From NCBI RefSeq assembly GCF_000429905.1, contig NZ_AUCT01000003.1:1-64000 (forward strand): a stretch of 64,000 nucleotides of DNA. Reading direction: 5' to 3'. A program made the position numbers and the translations under genes. Positions 33,717 to 41,226 of the stretch are shown piece by piece. The notes beneath the pieces were generated by a model, which searched no databases, was not told the DNA's origin, and worked only from the letters and a program-made list of their open reading frames with translations. The first letter of the stretch is position 1, and the number at the start of each line of letters is the position of its first letter. Origin of the DNA: Desulfatibacillum aliphaticivorans DSM 15576 (GTDB lineage Bacteria > Desulfobacterota > Desulfobacteria > Desulfobacterales > Desulfatibacillaceae).

Positions 33717-35093
33717 TTAGTCGGTGTAGTCGTATTTGGCCAGTTTGCTGTGCAGGGTTTTTCGGGTGATGCCCAGCCTGCGCGCCGCCTCGCTTTTGTT
33801 GCCGTCCACGGCCTTGAGGGTCGCCAGAATCGCTTTTTTCTCCACTTCCTCCAAAGACTGGAGAATGGGCTCCTGCTCTATCTGCTCCATGGGCTCGTCG
33901 TCGCATACGGGTCCGCAAATGCTTAAGGGCAGCTCCTTTTCCGTAATGAAGTCTCCGGTCAGGAGAATAACCGCCCTTTCCATGGCGTTTTCCAGTTCCC
34001 GCACGTTTCCCGGCCAGGGATGCTTCAACAGCATGTCCATGGCCTGGGGGGTTATGCCTTTGACGTGCTTCCGGTTTCTTTCCGCAAATTTTTCCAGAAA
34101 ATACTGAGCCAGCAGATGAATGTCCCCGTCCCTCTCCCGCAGGGGGGGGATGCGGAGCGTCACCACGTTCAGGCGATAAAACAAATCTTCCCGGAACTTG
34201 CCTTCCGCCACCTCCTGCTCCAGGTCCCGGTTGGTGGCGGCGATAATGCGGACGTCCACCGTGACCGTCGCGTCGCTGCCCACCCTCTGGACCTCTTTTT
34301 CCTGGATGGCGCGTAAAAATTTGGCTTGCATGGTCAGGGGCATTTCGCCGATTTCGTCCAAAAACAAAGTCCCTTGGTCCGCCTGGACGAACCTGCCGTC
34401 TCTTTTCTTGTCAGCTCCGGTAAAGGCCCCTTTTTCGTGGCCGAAGAGCTCCGACTCCAACAGGGTTTCAGTAAGGGCAGCACAGTTGAGCACGACCAGG
34501 GGGCCGTCCTTGCGCTGACTTCCTTCGTGGATGGAACGGGCCACCAGTTCCTTGCCTGTGCCGCTTTCTCCGGTGATGAGGACCGTGGCTTCGGTAGGGG
34601 CGATCATGCTCACCATGTCGGTAAGCTCTTTCATGACCGAGCTTTTTCCAATAATATCCCGCAGTCCGGCGCGAAAGCCCAGGGCCTGCTTCAGCTCCTT
34701 ATTTTCCTCCCTCAGGCCTGCGTATTCCCTAGCTCTCTCAATGGTCAAACGCAGGTCCTCAAAATCCAGGGGCTTGGTCAGATAGTCATAGGCGCCGGTT
34801 TTCATGGCTTCGATGGCGGACTCCACCGAGGAGTAGGCGGTCATGATCAGCACGGGAATGGAGGGATTGTACTCCTTGATGAGCTTGAGGGCCTGAATGC
34901 CGTCCATTTCCGCCATACGCACATCCATAAGAATGACGTCATAGGGGCCTTCCCGCACCATATCCACGGCAATGGATCCGTCCTCTGCGGTTTTTACGTT
35001 ATAGCCCCAACTTTTAATAACCGTATAAAGGGTTTTACGGTGGCCCTCATCGTCGTCCACCACCAGAATATCGGCGTTATTTTCCAAGTTCAT
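33717..35093 (-). CDS. zraR: Sigma-54-dependent response regulator, ZraR/AtoC (NtrC) family
   Basis: 458 residues. Receiver domain (ILVVDDDEGHRKTLY, phospho-Asp near 57 in VILMDVRMAEMDG), AAA+ domain with Walker A GESGTGKE (about residue 173), GAFTGAD loop (about 225) for sigma-54 contact, and a C-terminal FIS-type helix-turn-helix (GNKSEAARRLGITRKTLHSK). It activates RNA polymerase-sigma-54. ATG 35093 is chosen because GAGGCG lies just upstream; a longer frame reaching 35246 runs into the kinase gene. It follows the ZraS-like kinase by 10 bp. The three -24/-12 promoters at 37135-39137 are its most likely targets; the assignment to Zra is by similarity plus context. Confidence 0.85.
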   Translation of the reverse strand: MNLENNADILVVDDDEGHRKTLYTVIKSWGYNVKTAEDGSIAVDMVREGPYDVILMDVRMAEMDGIQALKLIKEYNPSIPVLIMTAYSSVESAIEAMKTGAYDYLTKPLDFEDLRLTIERAREYAGLREENKELKQALGFRAGLRDIIGKSSVMKELTDMVSMIAPTEATVLITGESGTGKELVARSIHEGSQRKDGPLVVLNCAALTETLLESELFGHEKGAFTGADKKRDGRFVQADQGTLFLDEIGEMPLTMQAKFLRAIQEKEVQRVGSDATVTVDVRIIAATNRDLEQEVAEGKFREDLFYRLNVVTLRIPPLRERDGDIHLLAQYFLEKFAERNRKHVKGITPQAMDMLLKHPWPGNVRELENAMERAVILLTGDFITEKELPLSICGPVCDDEPMEQIEQEPILQSLEEVEKKAILATLKAVDGNKSEAARRLGITRKTLHSKLAKYDYTD

Positions 35094-35103
35094 AGGCGCC
35101 TCG

Positions 35104-36915
35104 TTATTTCTGCCCTGATTTCGCCTTCGGATCCTGGGCGTTTTTTGCTCCGGGAATAAACATGGAGACCAGGGTTCCCTGGCCTGGTCTGCTTTCCACT
35201 TTGATGCGCGCGTGATGGCCTTCCAGGATTTTGTGCACGATGGCAAGGCCCAGGCCGGTGCCGGAGGCCTTGGTCGTGTAATAGGGGTCGAAAATCCGGT
35301 TAAGATCCTGGGAAGGAATGCCTTTTCCCGTATCCTCCACTTCCACGCGGACGTCGCCGGAGTCCTCCACGGCGGTGCGCACGGTCAATACGCCGCCCTT
35401 ATTCATGGCGGCCATGGCATTCAGGTACAAGTTAAGCAGACATTGGGTCAGACGGTCTGCGTCGGCCATGGCAAAGGCGGGTTTTCCGCCAGGCTGGCTG
35501 ATGATGTTGATATTCCTGGTCAGAGCGTCCTGCTTCACCAGTTTCAGGGAATGGGGTATCAACTCATTGATATCCATGGGCCGCAAAGTCAAGTCCGAAG
35601 GCCGGGCGAAATCCAGCAACTGGCTGACCACGCGGTTGAGGCGATCCACCTCCCGGGCCATGCCCTGGGCGATTTCCTCATCATCGGAGCCTTTGTCGAA
35701 TTTCTGACTGAAATAGGTGGCCAATCCCTTGATGGAACTGAGAGGATTGCGGATCTCGTGCGCCACGCCTGCAGCAAGCTCGCCGATGGCCGAGAGCTTC
35801 TCCTGCCGGCGCACCTGCTCCTGGAGGTCCCGGACCTCCCGCAAGTCCCTCAGAATCACGATCCTGCTGACGTAATGGCCCTGCTCGCCCAGGATGTCCG
35901 AAGAACTGACGCTCAGGGGAAAAACGCCTTTGCCCTTAATCTCGCATTCGATCTCCTGCTCGGTCACGGAAATCCCTGGCTCCAAAAGATACACAAGACC
36001 TTCCATGTGCTCCGAAAAAATCTTTTTTGCGTCCCGGCCAAGGGTTTTCATGCGAGACAAGCCGGTGATGATCTCAGCGGAATGATTGAAAAAAGCCACC
36101 CGGCCCGCGGCGTCCATGGCGATAAGGCCCACAGGAAGGCTGGTCACCACCTCCTTGGCGAACGCGCTGGTATCCTGCAGCATCCGCCTGGCCACCTGAT
36201 AGCTTTGCGCCCAATACAAGGCGAGAAAGCCGCCCAGCCCCATAAGGCATATGAGCCCGGCCATGAGCAGGGTGTTGCGCATATCGACGCTGCGCTCGTT
36301 TTCAAAGGGCGCCATATTCAGGCCCACAAAGATTATCTGGTCGCTGGAATCGCCCTTGGAGGAAAAGCACCAGTCCATCCGGGCCTGGCCCGTATTCGGA
36401 TCCACATGCATGGTCATGCCCCGGCCCCGTATTTTTCCCTGCCCGGCCAAAGGGCAAAAGGCCCGATACACCTCAAAGGCTTTGACCTTTTTTTCCACCC
36501 CCACGATGCGCCAAAGCCCGCTGGTTGTGGTTTTCAATGCGTCGCGGGAAAAACGGTTGGGCACAGTTTGTCCAATTTTGGAGGAATTGCTGTGAGCCAA
36601 AATCTTTCCATCCTTGTCCACAATTCCTATATATAAAATGTCGGGATGCCCCGCCGCTTCCTCCAACAAGGTCTGAACCTGGTTCCCGCCCCAGCGCATG
36701 CCCATCAGGCCGGTTCTGGCGCCCGCCTCCACGGCGCGAATGATGGCGGCGCCCTTTTCGCTTAAAATATAGGACATATGATGCCGCTGCCTGTTAATGT
36801 CCCTGACGGTCATGGCCACGACGGCGGCCAGAAGAATCAAGGAAGCGCTGGCCACCACCAGGGGCGGCATGGGGGCCCATTCGTCCATGTCTCGCGATTT
36901 TTTTCTAAACAGCAT
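35104..36915 (-). CDS. zraS: Sensor histidine kinase, ZraS-like
   Basis: 603 residues. Two membrane segments (PPLVVASASLILLAAVVAMT near the start; NTLLMAGLICLMGLGGFLAL about 235) flank a periplasmic sensor domain; then a PAS domain (VVTSLPVGLIAMDAAGRV), HisKA with the phospho-His near 386 in LAAGVAHEIRNPLSSIKGL, and HATPase_c with DTGKGIP and TGLGLAIV. The HisKA stretch closely matches that of ZraS. It phosphorylates the adjacent regulator. The signal might be a metal or envelope stress, as in E. coli ZraS; that is inferred from the ZraP-like genes next door. Confidence 0.85.
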   Translation of the reverse strand: MLFRKKSRDMDEWAPMPPLVVASASLILLAAVVAMTVRDINRQRHHMSYILSEKGAAIIRAVEAGARTGLMGMRWGGNQVQTLLEEAAGHPDILYIGIVDKDGKILAHSNSSKIGQTVPNRFSRDALKTTTSGLWRIVGVEKKVKAFEVYRAFCPLAGQGKIRGRGMTMHVDPNTGQARMDWCFSSKGDSSDQIIFVGLNMAPFENERSVDMRNTLLMAGLICLMGLGGFLALYWAQSYQVARRMLQDTSAFAKEVVTSLPVGLIAMDAAGRVAFFNHSAEIITGLSRMKTLGRDAKKIFSEHMEGLVYLLEPGISVTEQEIECEIKGKGVFPLSVSSSDILGEQGHYVSRIVILRDLREVRDLQEQVRRQEKLSAIGELAAGVAHEIRNPLSSIKGLATYFSQKFDKGSDDEEIAQGMAREVDRLNRVVSQLLDFARPSDLTLRPMDINELIPHSLKLVKQDALTRNINIISQPGGKPAFAMADADRLTQCLLNLYLNAMAAMNKGGVLTVRTAVEDSGDVRVEVEDTGKGIPSQDLNRIFDPYYTTKASGTGLGLAIVHKILEGHHARIKVESRPGQGTLVSMFIPGAKNAQDPKAKSGQK

Positions 36916-37134
36916 GTTTGATCCTTTGCCGGCGGGTAAAATTAACCATCACAGTCTGCCCCATAATATCGCACCTGTATAATTTGTAAACACCCTGTAT
37001 CCATCAAAACCGAACTTTCGGGTAAAATTGATACACTCCACAAGGGCGTTTTTGCCTTCCTCAGCCGCCAAGACAGCTCAAAAAAAACGACTATTAGCTT
37101 TAAAATCAGGCTATTAATTACTTTTTAAACCATT

Positions 37135-37149
37135 TGGCACGCCTGTTGC
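37135..37149 (+). promoter_or_regulatory. Sigma-54 promoter, unit 1
   Basis: TGGCACGCCTGTTGC matches the -24/-12 consensus exactly, with GG and GC elements 10 bp apart. It lies about 75 bp before the start of the first ZraP-like gene and 220 bp from the divergent kinase gene. Confidence 0.9.
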
Positions 37150-37211
37150 CTATACAGATGGCAAGAGCAATTACCCTGCCAAATATTAAACATGCGGCGG
37201 AAACTCTAAAC

Positions 37212-37625
37212 TTTAAACTGGGAGACAATTACATGAAGAAGTTAGCAACCGGAGTCGTAACATTGGTCATGGTCGGCCTGTTGGCCGGATCAGCCCTGGC
37301 CTGGGAATGCTGGGGCGGCGGCCGCGGCTATGGGGCCAACTACAACAACTACAATGCCGAGAGCCTGGAGGCCCGCAACAAATTCCTAAGCGAAACAGCG
37401 GACCTTCGCAAGGACCTGGCTGCCAAACGCACCCAACTGGATGCGGTTATGTCCAGCGCCAATCCGGACGCCGAAGCAGCGGGCAAGATTTCGCGAGAAA
37501 TATTTGACATCAAAGAGCAGCTCCGCGTTAAAGCGGACGCAGCCGGAATCGCCGGTCCTCTTGCGGGTAATGGCTACGGCTGCAAAGGCCAGGGAAGGCG
37601 CGGCGGCGGAAATTGCTGGCGATAG
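37212..37625 (+). CDS. ZraP-like periplasmic protein, copy 1
   Basis: 137 residues from ATG 37212 (alternative ATG 37233, MKKLATGVV; the latter has GGGAG 8 nt upstream and gives the better signal peptide). The signal peptide (TLVMVGLLAGSALA) is followed by a Gly- and Cys-containing segment (WECWGGGRG), a helical hairpin (LSETADLRKDLAAKRTQLD, then a Pro-rich turn and FDIKEQLRVKADA) as in ZraP/CpxP-like chaperones, and a Gly/Arg/Cys-rich tail. In E. coli ZraP is a zinc-binding periplasmic chaperone controlled by ZraSR; here a sigma-54 promoter and a ZraSR-like pair lie directly alongside. Confidence 0.7.
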   Translation, partial: FKLGDNYMKKLATGVVTLVMVGLLAGSALAWECWGGGRGYGANYNNYNAESLEARNKFLSETADLRKDLAAKRTQLDAVMSSANPDAEAAGKISREIFDIKEQLRVKADAAGIAGPLAGNGYGCKGQGRRGGGNCWR

Positions 37626-37676
37626 CCGTATCTTACTAGGCCTGTTTTTTCATCATCCCTAACCTCCTCTATACCT

Positions 37677-37718
37677 GGACCGGTTTTCGGAAAGCCTCCC
37701 CTGACCGAAAGCCGGTCC
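37677..37718 (+). repeat. Hairpin A, copy 1
   Basis: Arms GGACCGGTTTTCGG and CCGAAAGCCGGTCC form a 14-bp stem 50 bp after the stop codon of ZraP-like copy 1. The same hairpin follows units 2 and 3 (38724 and 39586). Confidence 0.85.
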
Positions 37719-37830
37719 AAACATCATCGTAGTTTGGATAAGAAATATGTAAATGTATTTTTTAACAATATAACGAACAAAGTAAATTACCGCAGTATAT
37801 TCTCCTCTTTATCCCCTCTTCATCCCCCGG

Positions 37831-37859
37831 CCCCTCTTTCCCGCATTGGGAAAGGGGGG
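37831..37859 (+). repeat. Hairpin B, copy 1
   Basis: A CCCCTCTTTCCC / GGGAAAGGGGGG stem of 12 bp with a CATT loop, preceded by TCATCCCCCGG and followed by TTGTTCATTTT. Repeated at 38892 and 39737. A related CCCTCCCCC type hairpin flanks the DUF559 gene, so it is part of a dispersed family. Confidence 0.8.
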
Positions 37860-38283
37860 TTGTTCATTTTGGAGGATGTCAAAGGCTTTATACCCTTATA
37901 CCAAACTGCGTTTAAACAGGTAATAATACTCAAAGGTAAATCCAAAATGACGCTGGGTCCCGGCTTGCGGACGATCCTGAAAAGCGGATCGCCCTTGCCG
38001 GGATGACGATCTTTCAAGGTCAACGAAAATTCCGAGGGTGATTCCGAGCCCCGTCCGCTGCAATATCCGCCGGTCTCCCGCATCCCCGTGGAGGGCGGCG
38101 GGATAAAGTTAGGACGAAACGTACTCTAATGAAAGCGACTTGCCATCAAAAACCATGCCCAGGGCTTTCATGGCCCGTATAAAGCCCCCCATAGCCGAAG
38201 GATTATGAATATAATAGCCCGAAACGCCAATTGACGGCCTGCGGCTACTTTTTACCCAACTGTTTCCCTCCGATGCATCATAG

Positions 38284-38294
38284 TGGATAAAAAA
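38284..38294 (+). promoter_or_regulatory. TGGATAAAAA element upstream of unit 2, candidate activator site
   Basis: TGGATAAAAAA followed by GTTAC lies 116 bp before the sigma-54 promoter of unit 2. The same element in the same orientation and nearly the same distance lies before unit 3. Confidence 0.45.
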
Positions 38295-38399
38295 GTTACA
38301 GCGCTCAAATCGTTTTTTATTTTTCAGCCAGTCCTTTCCGAGCCGGAAATTAGATTTTTATCTAATAAAAACAAATATTTAAACTTTAAATCTTTCTTT

Positions 38400-38415
38400 T
38401 GGCACGCCCATTGCT
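38400..38415 (+). promoter_or_regulatory. Sigma-54 promoter, unit 2
   Basis: TGGCACGCCCATTGCTT matches the -24/-12 consensus, GG-N10-GC. It lies 83 bp before the remnant ZraP-like frame. Confidence 0.88.
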
Positions 38416-38498
38416 TATGTAGGAGGGCAAGAACGGCGGCGGCGACAAAAACAAAACAGATCAAGCGCAGACCGCCGCAAACATAAGGAGGCTGATTA

Positions 38499-38666
38499 AT
38501 GAGAAAATTATCTGAAAGCATAGCGAACAAACCCATGGTCGGCCTCCACAAAGCATTGCAATTGTGTGCCAGACTCACCCAGCAGGATACGCCGGACCCC
38601 TTGCCGGCAATGACCTTAGCCTGGGAAGTCAGGGGCCGGAAAGGATGCGGCGGAGGACAACGCTGA
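38499..38666 (+). pseudogene. Remnant of a ZraP-like gene, copy 2
   Basis: A 55-residue frame from ATG 38499 with a strong ribosome binding site (AAGGAGG 7 nt upstream). At the DNA level it shares stretches with its intact neighbours, for example CATGGTCGGCCT with copy 1 and GCCGGACCCCTTGCCGGCA with copy 3, but the latter is read in another frame (PDPLPA instead of GPLAG), so insertions or deletions have broken the gene. The end KGCGGGQR still resembles the Gly/Arg/Cys-rich tail. The promoter and leader are intact. It might still be made as a short peptide; a decayed copy is more likely. Confidence 0.55.
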
Positions 38667-38723
38667 TCCCTGCGGCAGCCGGAATGGCCCAACGTTTCAT
38701 CATCCCCAACCTCCTCTATCTCT

Positions 38724-38770
38724 CGGACCGGTTTTCGGGAAGAACCCTCCCCTGACCGGAAGCCGGTCCG
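38724..38770 (+). repeat. Hairpin A, copy 2
   Basis: Arms CGGACCGGTTTTCGG and CCGGAAGCCGGTCCG form a 15-bp stem with two wobble pairs, 57 bp after the remnant's stop codon. The loop ACCCTCCCCTGA is also shared with copies 1 and 3. Confidence 0.85.
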
Positions 38771-38891
38771 AGGCCCCTCTTTCGAGGGGAAACATGAGGC
38801 GAAGTAATTAAAGAAAGAATACTTTAGCAATTAAAATAACAAGTTAAATACCGCAGTATATTCCCCTCTTCATCCCCTCTTCATCCCCTGG

Positions 38892-38920
38892 CCCCTCTTT
38901 CCCATACTGGGAAAGGGGGG
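38892..38920 (+). repeat. Hairpin B, copy 2
   Basis: CCCCTCTTTCCC / GGGAAAGGGGGG stem with an ATACT-type loop, preceded by TCATCCCCTGG. Nearly identical to copy 1 and its flanks. Confidence 0.8.
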
Positions 38921-38941
38921 TTGCCTTTTGTAGAGAAGCGG

Positions 38942-39016
38942 TTTTTATCCACTGCAAGGACAACCGGGTATTTTTTATCCACGTGTACCCATGCGACGCG
39001 ATCCAATGGATAAAAA
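38942..39016 (+). promoter_or_regulatory. Cluster of three TGGATAAAAA/TTTTTATCCA elements upstream of unit 3
   Basis: TTTTTATCCA at 38942-38951 and 38972-38981 (30 bp apart, minus orientation) and TGGATAAAAA at 39007-39016 (plus). The last lies 115 bp before the unit 3 promoter. NtrC-type regulators often bind paired sites at such a distance; the link to the ZraR-like protein is inference. Confidence 0.45.
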
Positions 39017-39121
39017 GGTTACATATATCGGGTTGCATATACAGCAAATTATTCCCCCAAAAATTAGCACGAACTCAATATTATAAATAAATTCAATATA
39101 TTAAAAAATTATTATCGTACT

Positions 39122-39137
39122 TGGCACGACTGTTGCC
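39122..39137 (+). promoter_or_regulatory. Sigma-54 promoter, unit 3
   Basis: TGGCACGACTGTTGCCA matches the -24/-12 consensus, GG-N10-GC. The transcribed leader GGGCAAGAGCAG...CTGCCAAA closely matches that of unit 1. Confidence 0.9.
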
Positions 39138-39221
39138 AATATAGAAGGGCAAGAGCAGCGAGGCTGCCAAAATAAACAAGAACAGGGTTGAACAAAACCC
39201 CATAACCATAAAGGCGGCGTT

Positions 39222-39533
39222 ATGATGGAATTAGCAGCAGGAATGACGACCATGGCAATCATCGGACTTCTGGCCGGATCGGCCATGGCCTGGAATTGCT
39301 TTGATCGTGAAAACGGCCGCCGCAGAATGGAATATGCTTTCGCCTGTAGCAAATACACCGGCGAAAACCAGGAAGCCTGCAATAACTTATTAAAGGAGAT
39401 TGTTGAACAAAAAGAACTGATGAGCATGAAAGCTGAAGCAGCCGGAGTCGCCGGACCCCTTGCCGGCAGAGGCTACGGCTATGGCCATTACGGACGCGGG
39501 TTTCGCGCCGGCGGCGGATACTGCCGGCGATAA
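39222..39533 (+). CDS. ZraP-like periplasmic protein, copy 3 (short)
   Basis: 103 residues (ATG 39222 or 39225). A signal peptide (MTTMAIIGLLAGSAMA) is followed by WNCFDRENGRRR and then only about half of the helical domain of copy 1: the stretch matching copy 1 residues before the Pro turn is missing, while KELMSMKAEAAGVAGPLAG matches copy 1 closely. The tail is rich in Gly, Tyr and Arg (GYGHYGRGFRAGGG) and has a single Cys near the end. Regulated by its own sigma-54 promoter. Metal binding is plausible but not shown. Confidence 0.65.
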   Translation: MMELAAGMTTMAIIGLLAGSAMAWNCFDRENGRRRMEYAFACSKYTGENQEACNNLLKEIVEQKELMSMKAEAAGVAGPLAGRGYGYGHYGRGFRAGGGYCRR

Positions 39534-39585
39534 GCCCGGGAAAAATGGCTGGTCGCGATCATCCCTCTTTTATCTCCTCAATCCC

Positions 39586-39634
39586 CCGGGACGGTTTTCG
39601 GAAAGAACCCTCCCCCGACCGAAAGCCGGCCCGG
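39586..39634 (+). repeat. Hairpin A, copy 3
   Basis: Arms CCGGGACGGTTTTCGG and CCGAAAGCCGGCCCGG form a 16-position stem with one mismatch, about 50 bp after the stop of copy 3. Confidence 0.83.
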
Positions 39635-39736
39635 TCCCCTTAGTTGAGGCGAGAACGAGGAAAGATGATCGGATAAACCCAATAAAGACATTATACCGCA
39701 GTTATTCCTATCTCAATCACTCCTCATCATCCCCGG

Positions 39737-39775
39737 CCCCCTTTCCCGCGTTGGGAAAGGGGGTCACTCTTTTTT
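39737..39775 (+). terminator. Hairpin B, copy 3, with T run
   Basis: CCCCCTTTCCC / GGGAAAGGGGG stem with a GCGTT loop, followed by CACTCTTTTTT. A proper intrinsic terminator for unit 3, unlike copies 1 and 2, which lack a clear T run. Confidence 0.75.
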
Positions 39776-40001
39776 GGAGCTTTATTTGGATGCTCAAAAA
39801 GTCAAGGGCGCTAAAAGCAGGCCTGAGCTGCGGGATGCAACCGCTGAAAAACCAATGGCCTGCGGCGTTTTTTGAATATACGCCGCCCTTACTTTCGGCG
39901 TTTTTCTGCAAAAAATCTACGGATGTAAAAGAGCTTCGTCTTAATTTCCCTTATACACCAATAGGTCTAATACGGCCTGGGCCGCTTATGTATGCGTCAG
40001 A

Positions 40002-40259
40002 TCAGCCTAAAAGTTCCTTCAATTCCTCTTTGCGTTTATCGCCGATGCCGTCCCAACGCTTGCCCTGGAGGGCTCCTTCAAAAGAAAAGAGATAGTAGCA
40101 GAGGGGAAGTCGGGCTCCCGGATATGCGTCCCGGATTTTTCTGTGGGCTTCCACCGGACCGATGGCCCGGAGGTCGTCTTCTGTGTAAACGCCTATATGG
40201 TTGAGGCGTTTTGCGATGGTGTTGCCAATGTTCTGCAGTTCTTCTACTTTCTGACTCAT
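40002..40259 (-). CDS. TfoX C-terminal-domain-like protein
   Basis: 85 residues from ATG 40259 with AAGG upstream. The pattern LQNIGNTIAKRLNHIGVYTEDDLRAIG and the later DGIGDKRKEELKELL is that of the stand-alone TfoX_C domain, a helix-hairpin-helix-type module. TfoX acts in competence in some gammaproteobacteria, but free-standing copies in other bacteria have no known role. A start at 40271 would add four residues. It reads toward the ZraP units and has no partner operon. Confidence 0.75.
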   Translation of the reverse strand: MSQKVEELQNIGNTIAKRLNHIGVYTEDDLRAIGPVEAHRKIRDAYPGARLPLCYYLFSFEGALQGKRWDGIGDKRKEELKELLG

Positions 40260-40291
40260 CAAACCTTCCATCTGTTAGCATTGCGAACTCC

Positions 40292-40705
40292 CTATTCCCG
40301 TTTATCGTGGGATGATTGCGGGAACTGAGGGGGAGTCCTTAGTTCTCTCCAGGTTTTTTTGCCCAAAGTAAAAACAGGCAAAGCTCCCGGCGCAATTAGA
40401 AACACTAAATGAAAATGGGTTTTTAGGGCTTGTCCCCCAGGCAGCCAAAAATACAGCAGTCCAATTACCGTGAGGGTCAAAATGCCTATCAGGCCCAAAT
40501 AGAGTTTCCGGAAAGGAGTGTCAGGATACTTCCATGGGGAGAAAACACTCAAGTAAACCATTGCAAGGCAAAAAAGCCCTGCGCCCAGGAAGGCGCCGGC
40601 GTAATTGCCTTTTGCCAAAAGAACTCCGGAAAGAATCAGCGCCCAAAGAAAAGAGCCTATTCCTCCTAAGGTCCATCCCAGTTTAGGCCCCAGGTCCCTC
40701 TGCAT
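40292..40705 (-). CDS. Small integral membrane protein
   Basis: 137 residues with four hydrophobic segments (GGIGSFLWALILSGVLLA, FLGAGLFCLAMVYLSVF, LYLGLIGILTLTVIGLLYFW and FHLVFLIAPGALPVFTL). No known family recognised. The N-terminus is cytoplasmic by charge (RDLGPKLGW). It lies 32 bp upstream of the TfoX-like gene on the same strand. Role unknown. Confidence 0.65.
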   Translation of the reverse strand: MQRDLGPKLGWTLGGIGSFLWALILSGVLLAKGNYAGAFLGAGLFCLAMVYLSVFSPWKYPDTPFRKLYLGLIGILTLTVIGLLYFWLPGGQALKTHFHLVFLIAPGALPVFTLGKKTWRELRTPPQFPQSSHDKRE

Positions 40706-40803
40706 ATCCGCCTCCCGAATCCTTTAACCGGACGTGCAACTCTCAAGCCTAACTCCGGGCAAATCCTGTCCGGTCCCTATGTTGCAACAATATAACAAAT
40801 TTT

Positions 40804-41226
40804 TCAAGCTAATTTAATAATCAACGCATTATCTTCCTTAACCACTTGGTATGTTTTTATGGGATGAGGCGCCGGACCTTTCAGATTGGCGCCATCATAT
40901 TCGTACATGGAACCGTTGACGCTGCAACACTGAACGCAGTTTTGCCCCGGTACGGGATCAAGCCTTCTGTGCCCTATATGCGTGCAGCGATTTTTCACGG
41001 CCCGGTATGTTCCGTCATCCCCCAGGAACACCAGCACTCTCTCAGGTAAATCGCCGCCTTCCAGACGTATGGAGCCGCCGGGCTTGGAAAGTTCGGGCGC
41101 CTGACCCAAATCCACAGTGATTACGCCGTCGCGGAACGACCAGCAATCCGAGTCCTGCGGGGTTTTGGTTGCAGGCACTCCCAATATGCGATTGATAAAG
41201 CCTCTTTTCAGACCTTGCTTACCCAT
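40804..41226 (-). CDS. Rieske-type protein with altered second cluster motif
   Basis: 140 residues. The Rieske fold is visible: a first motif CTHIGHRRLD (CxH) and a second QCCSVNGSMYEYDG in the place of the usual CPxHGSxFD. In the second motif the cluster-ligating His seems to be Asn, so the usual two-Cys two-His ligation cannot form as such. ATG 41226 overlaps the end of the HD gene by 8 bp. The operon of PEP/pyruvate-binding, HD and Rieske genes is unusual. The product may be an assembly or regulatory relative rather than an electron carrier. Confidence 0.65.
   Translation of the reverse strand: MGKQGLKRGFINRILGVPATKTPQDSDCWSFRDGVITVDLGQAPELSKPGGSIRLEGGDLPERVLVFLGDDGTYRAVKNRCTHIGHRRLDPVPGQNCVQCCSVNGSMYEYDGANLKGPAPHPIKTYQVVKEDNALIIKLA

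Larger units (their letters stand above)
37626..38498. other. Intergenic region between ZraP-like units 1 and 2
   Basis: About 870 bp with no credible gene. It contains hairpin A (37677-37718), hairpin B (37831-37859), a GC-rich stretch around 37950-38010 whose TGGGTCCCGG and CCGGGATGACG ends suggest another dispersed repeat, the TGGATAAAAA element at 38284, the unit 2 sigma-54 promoter at 38400 and the leader of unit 2. A short frame at 38283-38486 overlaps the promoter and is discarded. Confidence 0.6.
38667..39221. other. Intergenic region between units 2 and 3
   Basis: About 555 bp without a gene. It contains hairpin A copy 2, hairpin B copy 2, two TTTTTATCCA elements (38942 and 38972), one TGGATAAAAA (39007) and the unit 3 sigma-54 promoter. 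Confidence 0.65.
39534..40001. other. Intergenic region after unit 3
   Basis: About 470 bp. It has hairpin A copy 3, hairpin B copy 3 with a terminator-type T run, and a GCGGCGT...ACGCCGC hairpin near 39862-39890. No gene is supported; the 39460-40095 frame is a shadow of hairpin regions. Confidence 0.55.

Noticed and set aside
35212..36636. 474-residue plus-strand frame opposite the zraS-like gene
   Set aside because: It is the antisense shadow of a well-supported kinase gene; the translated sequence has no domain and is rich in His, Gly and Gln typical of such shadows in GC-rich DNA.
38324..38830. 168-residue minus-strand frame across the unit 2 promoter and hairpins
   Set aside because: It covers the sigma-54 promoter and hairpin A; composition follows the repeats rather than a protein.
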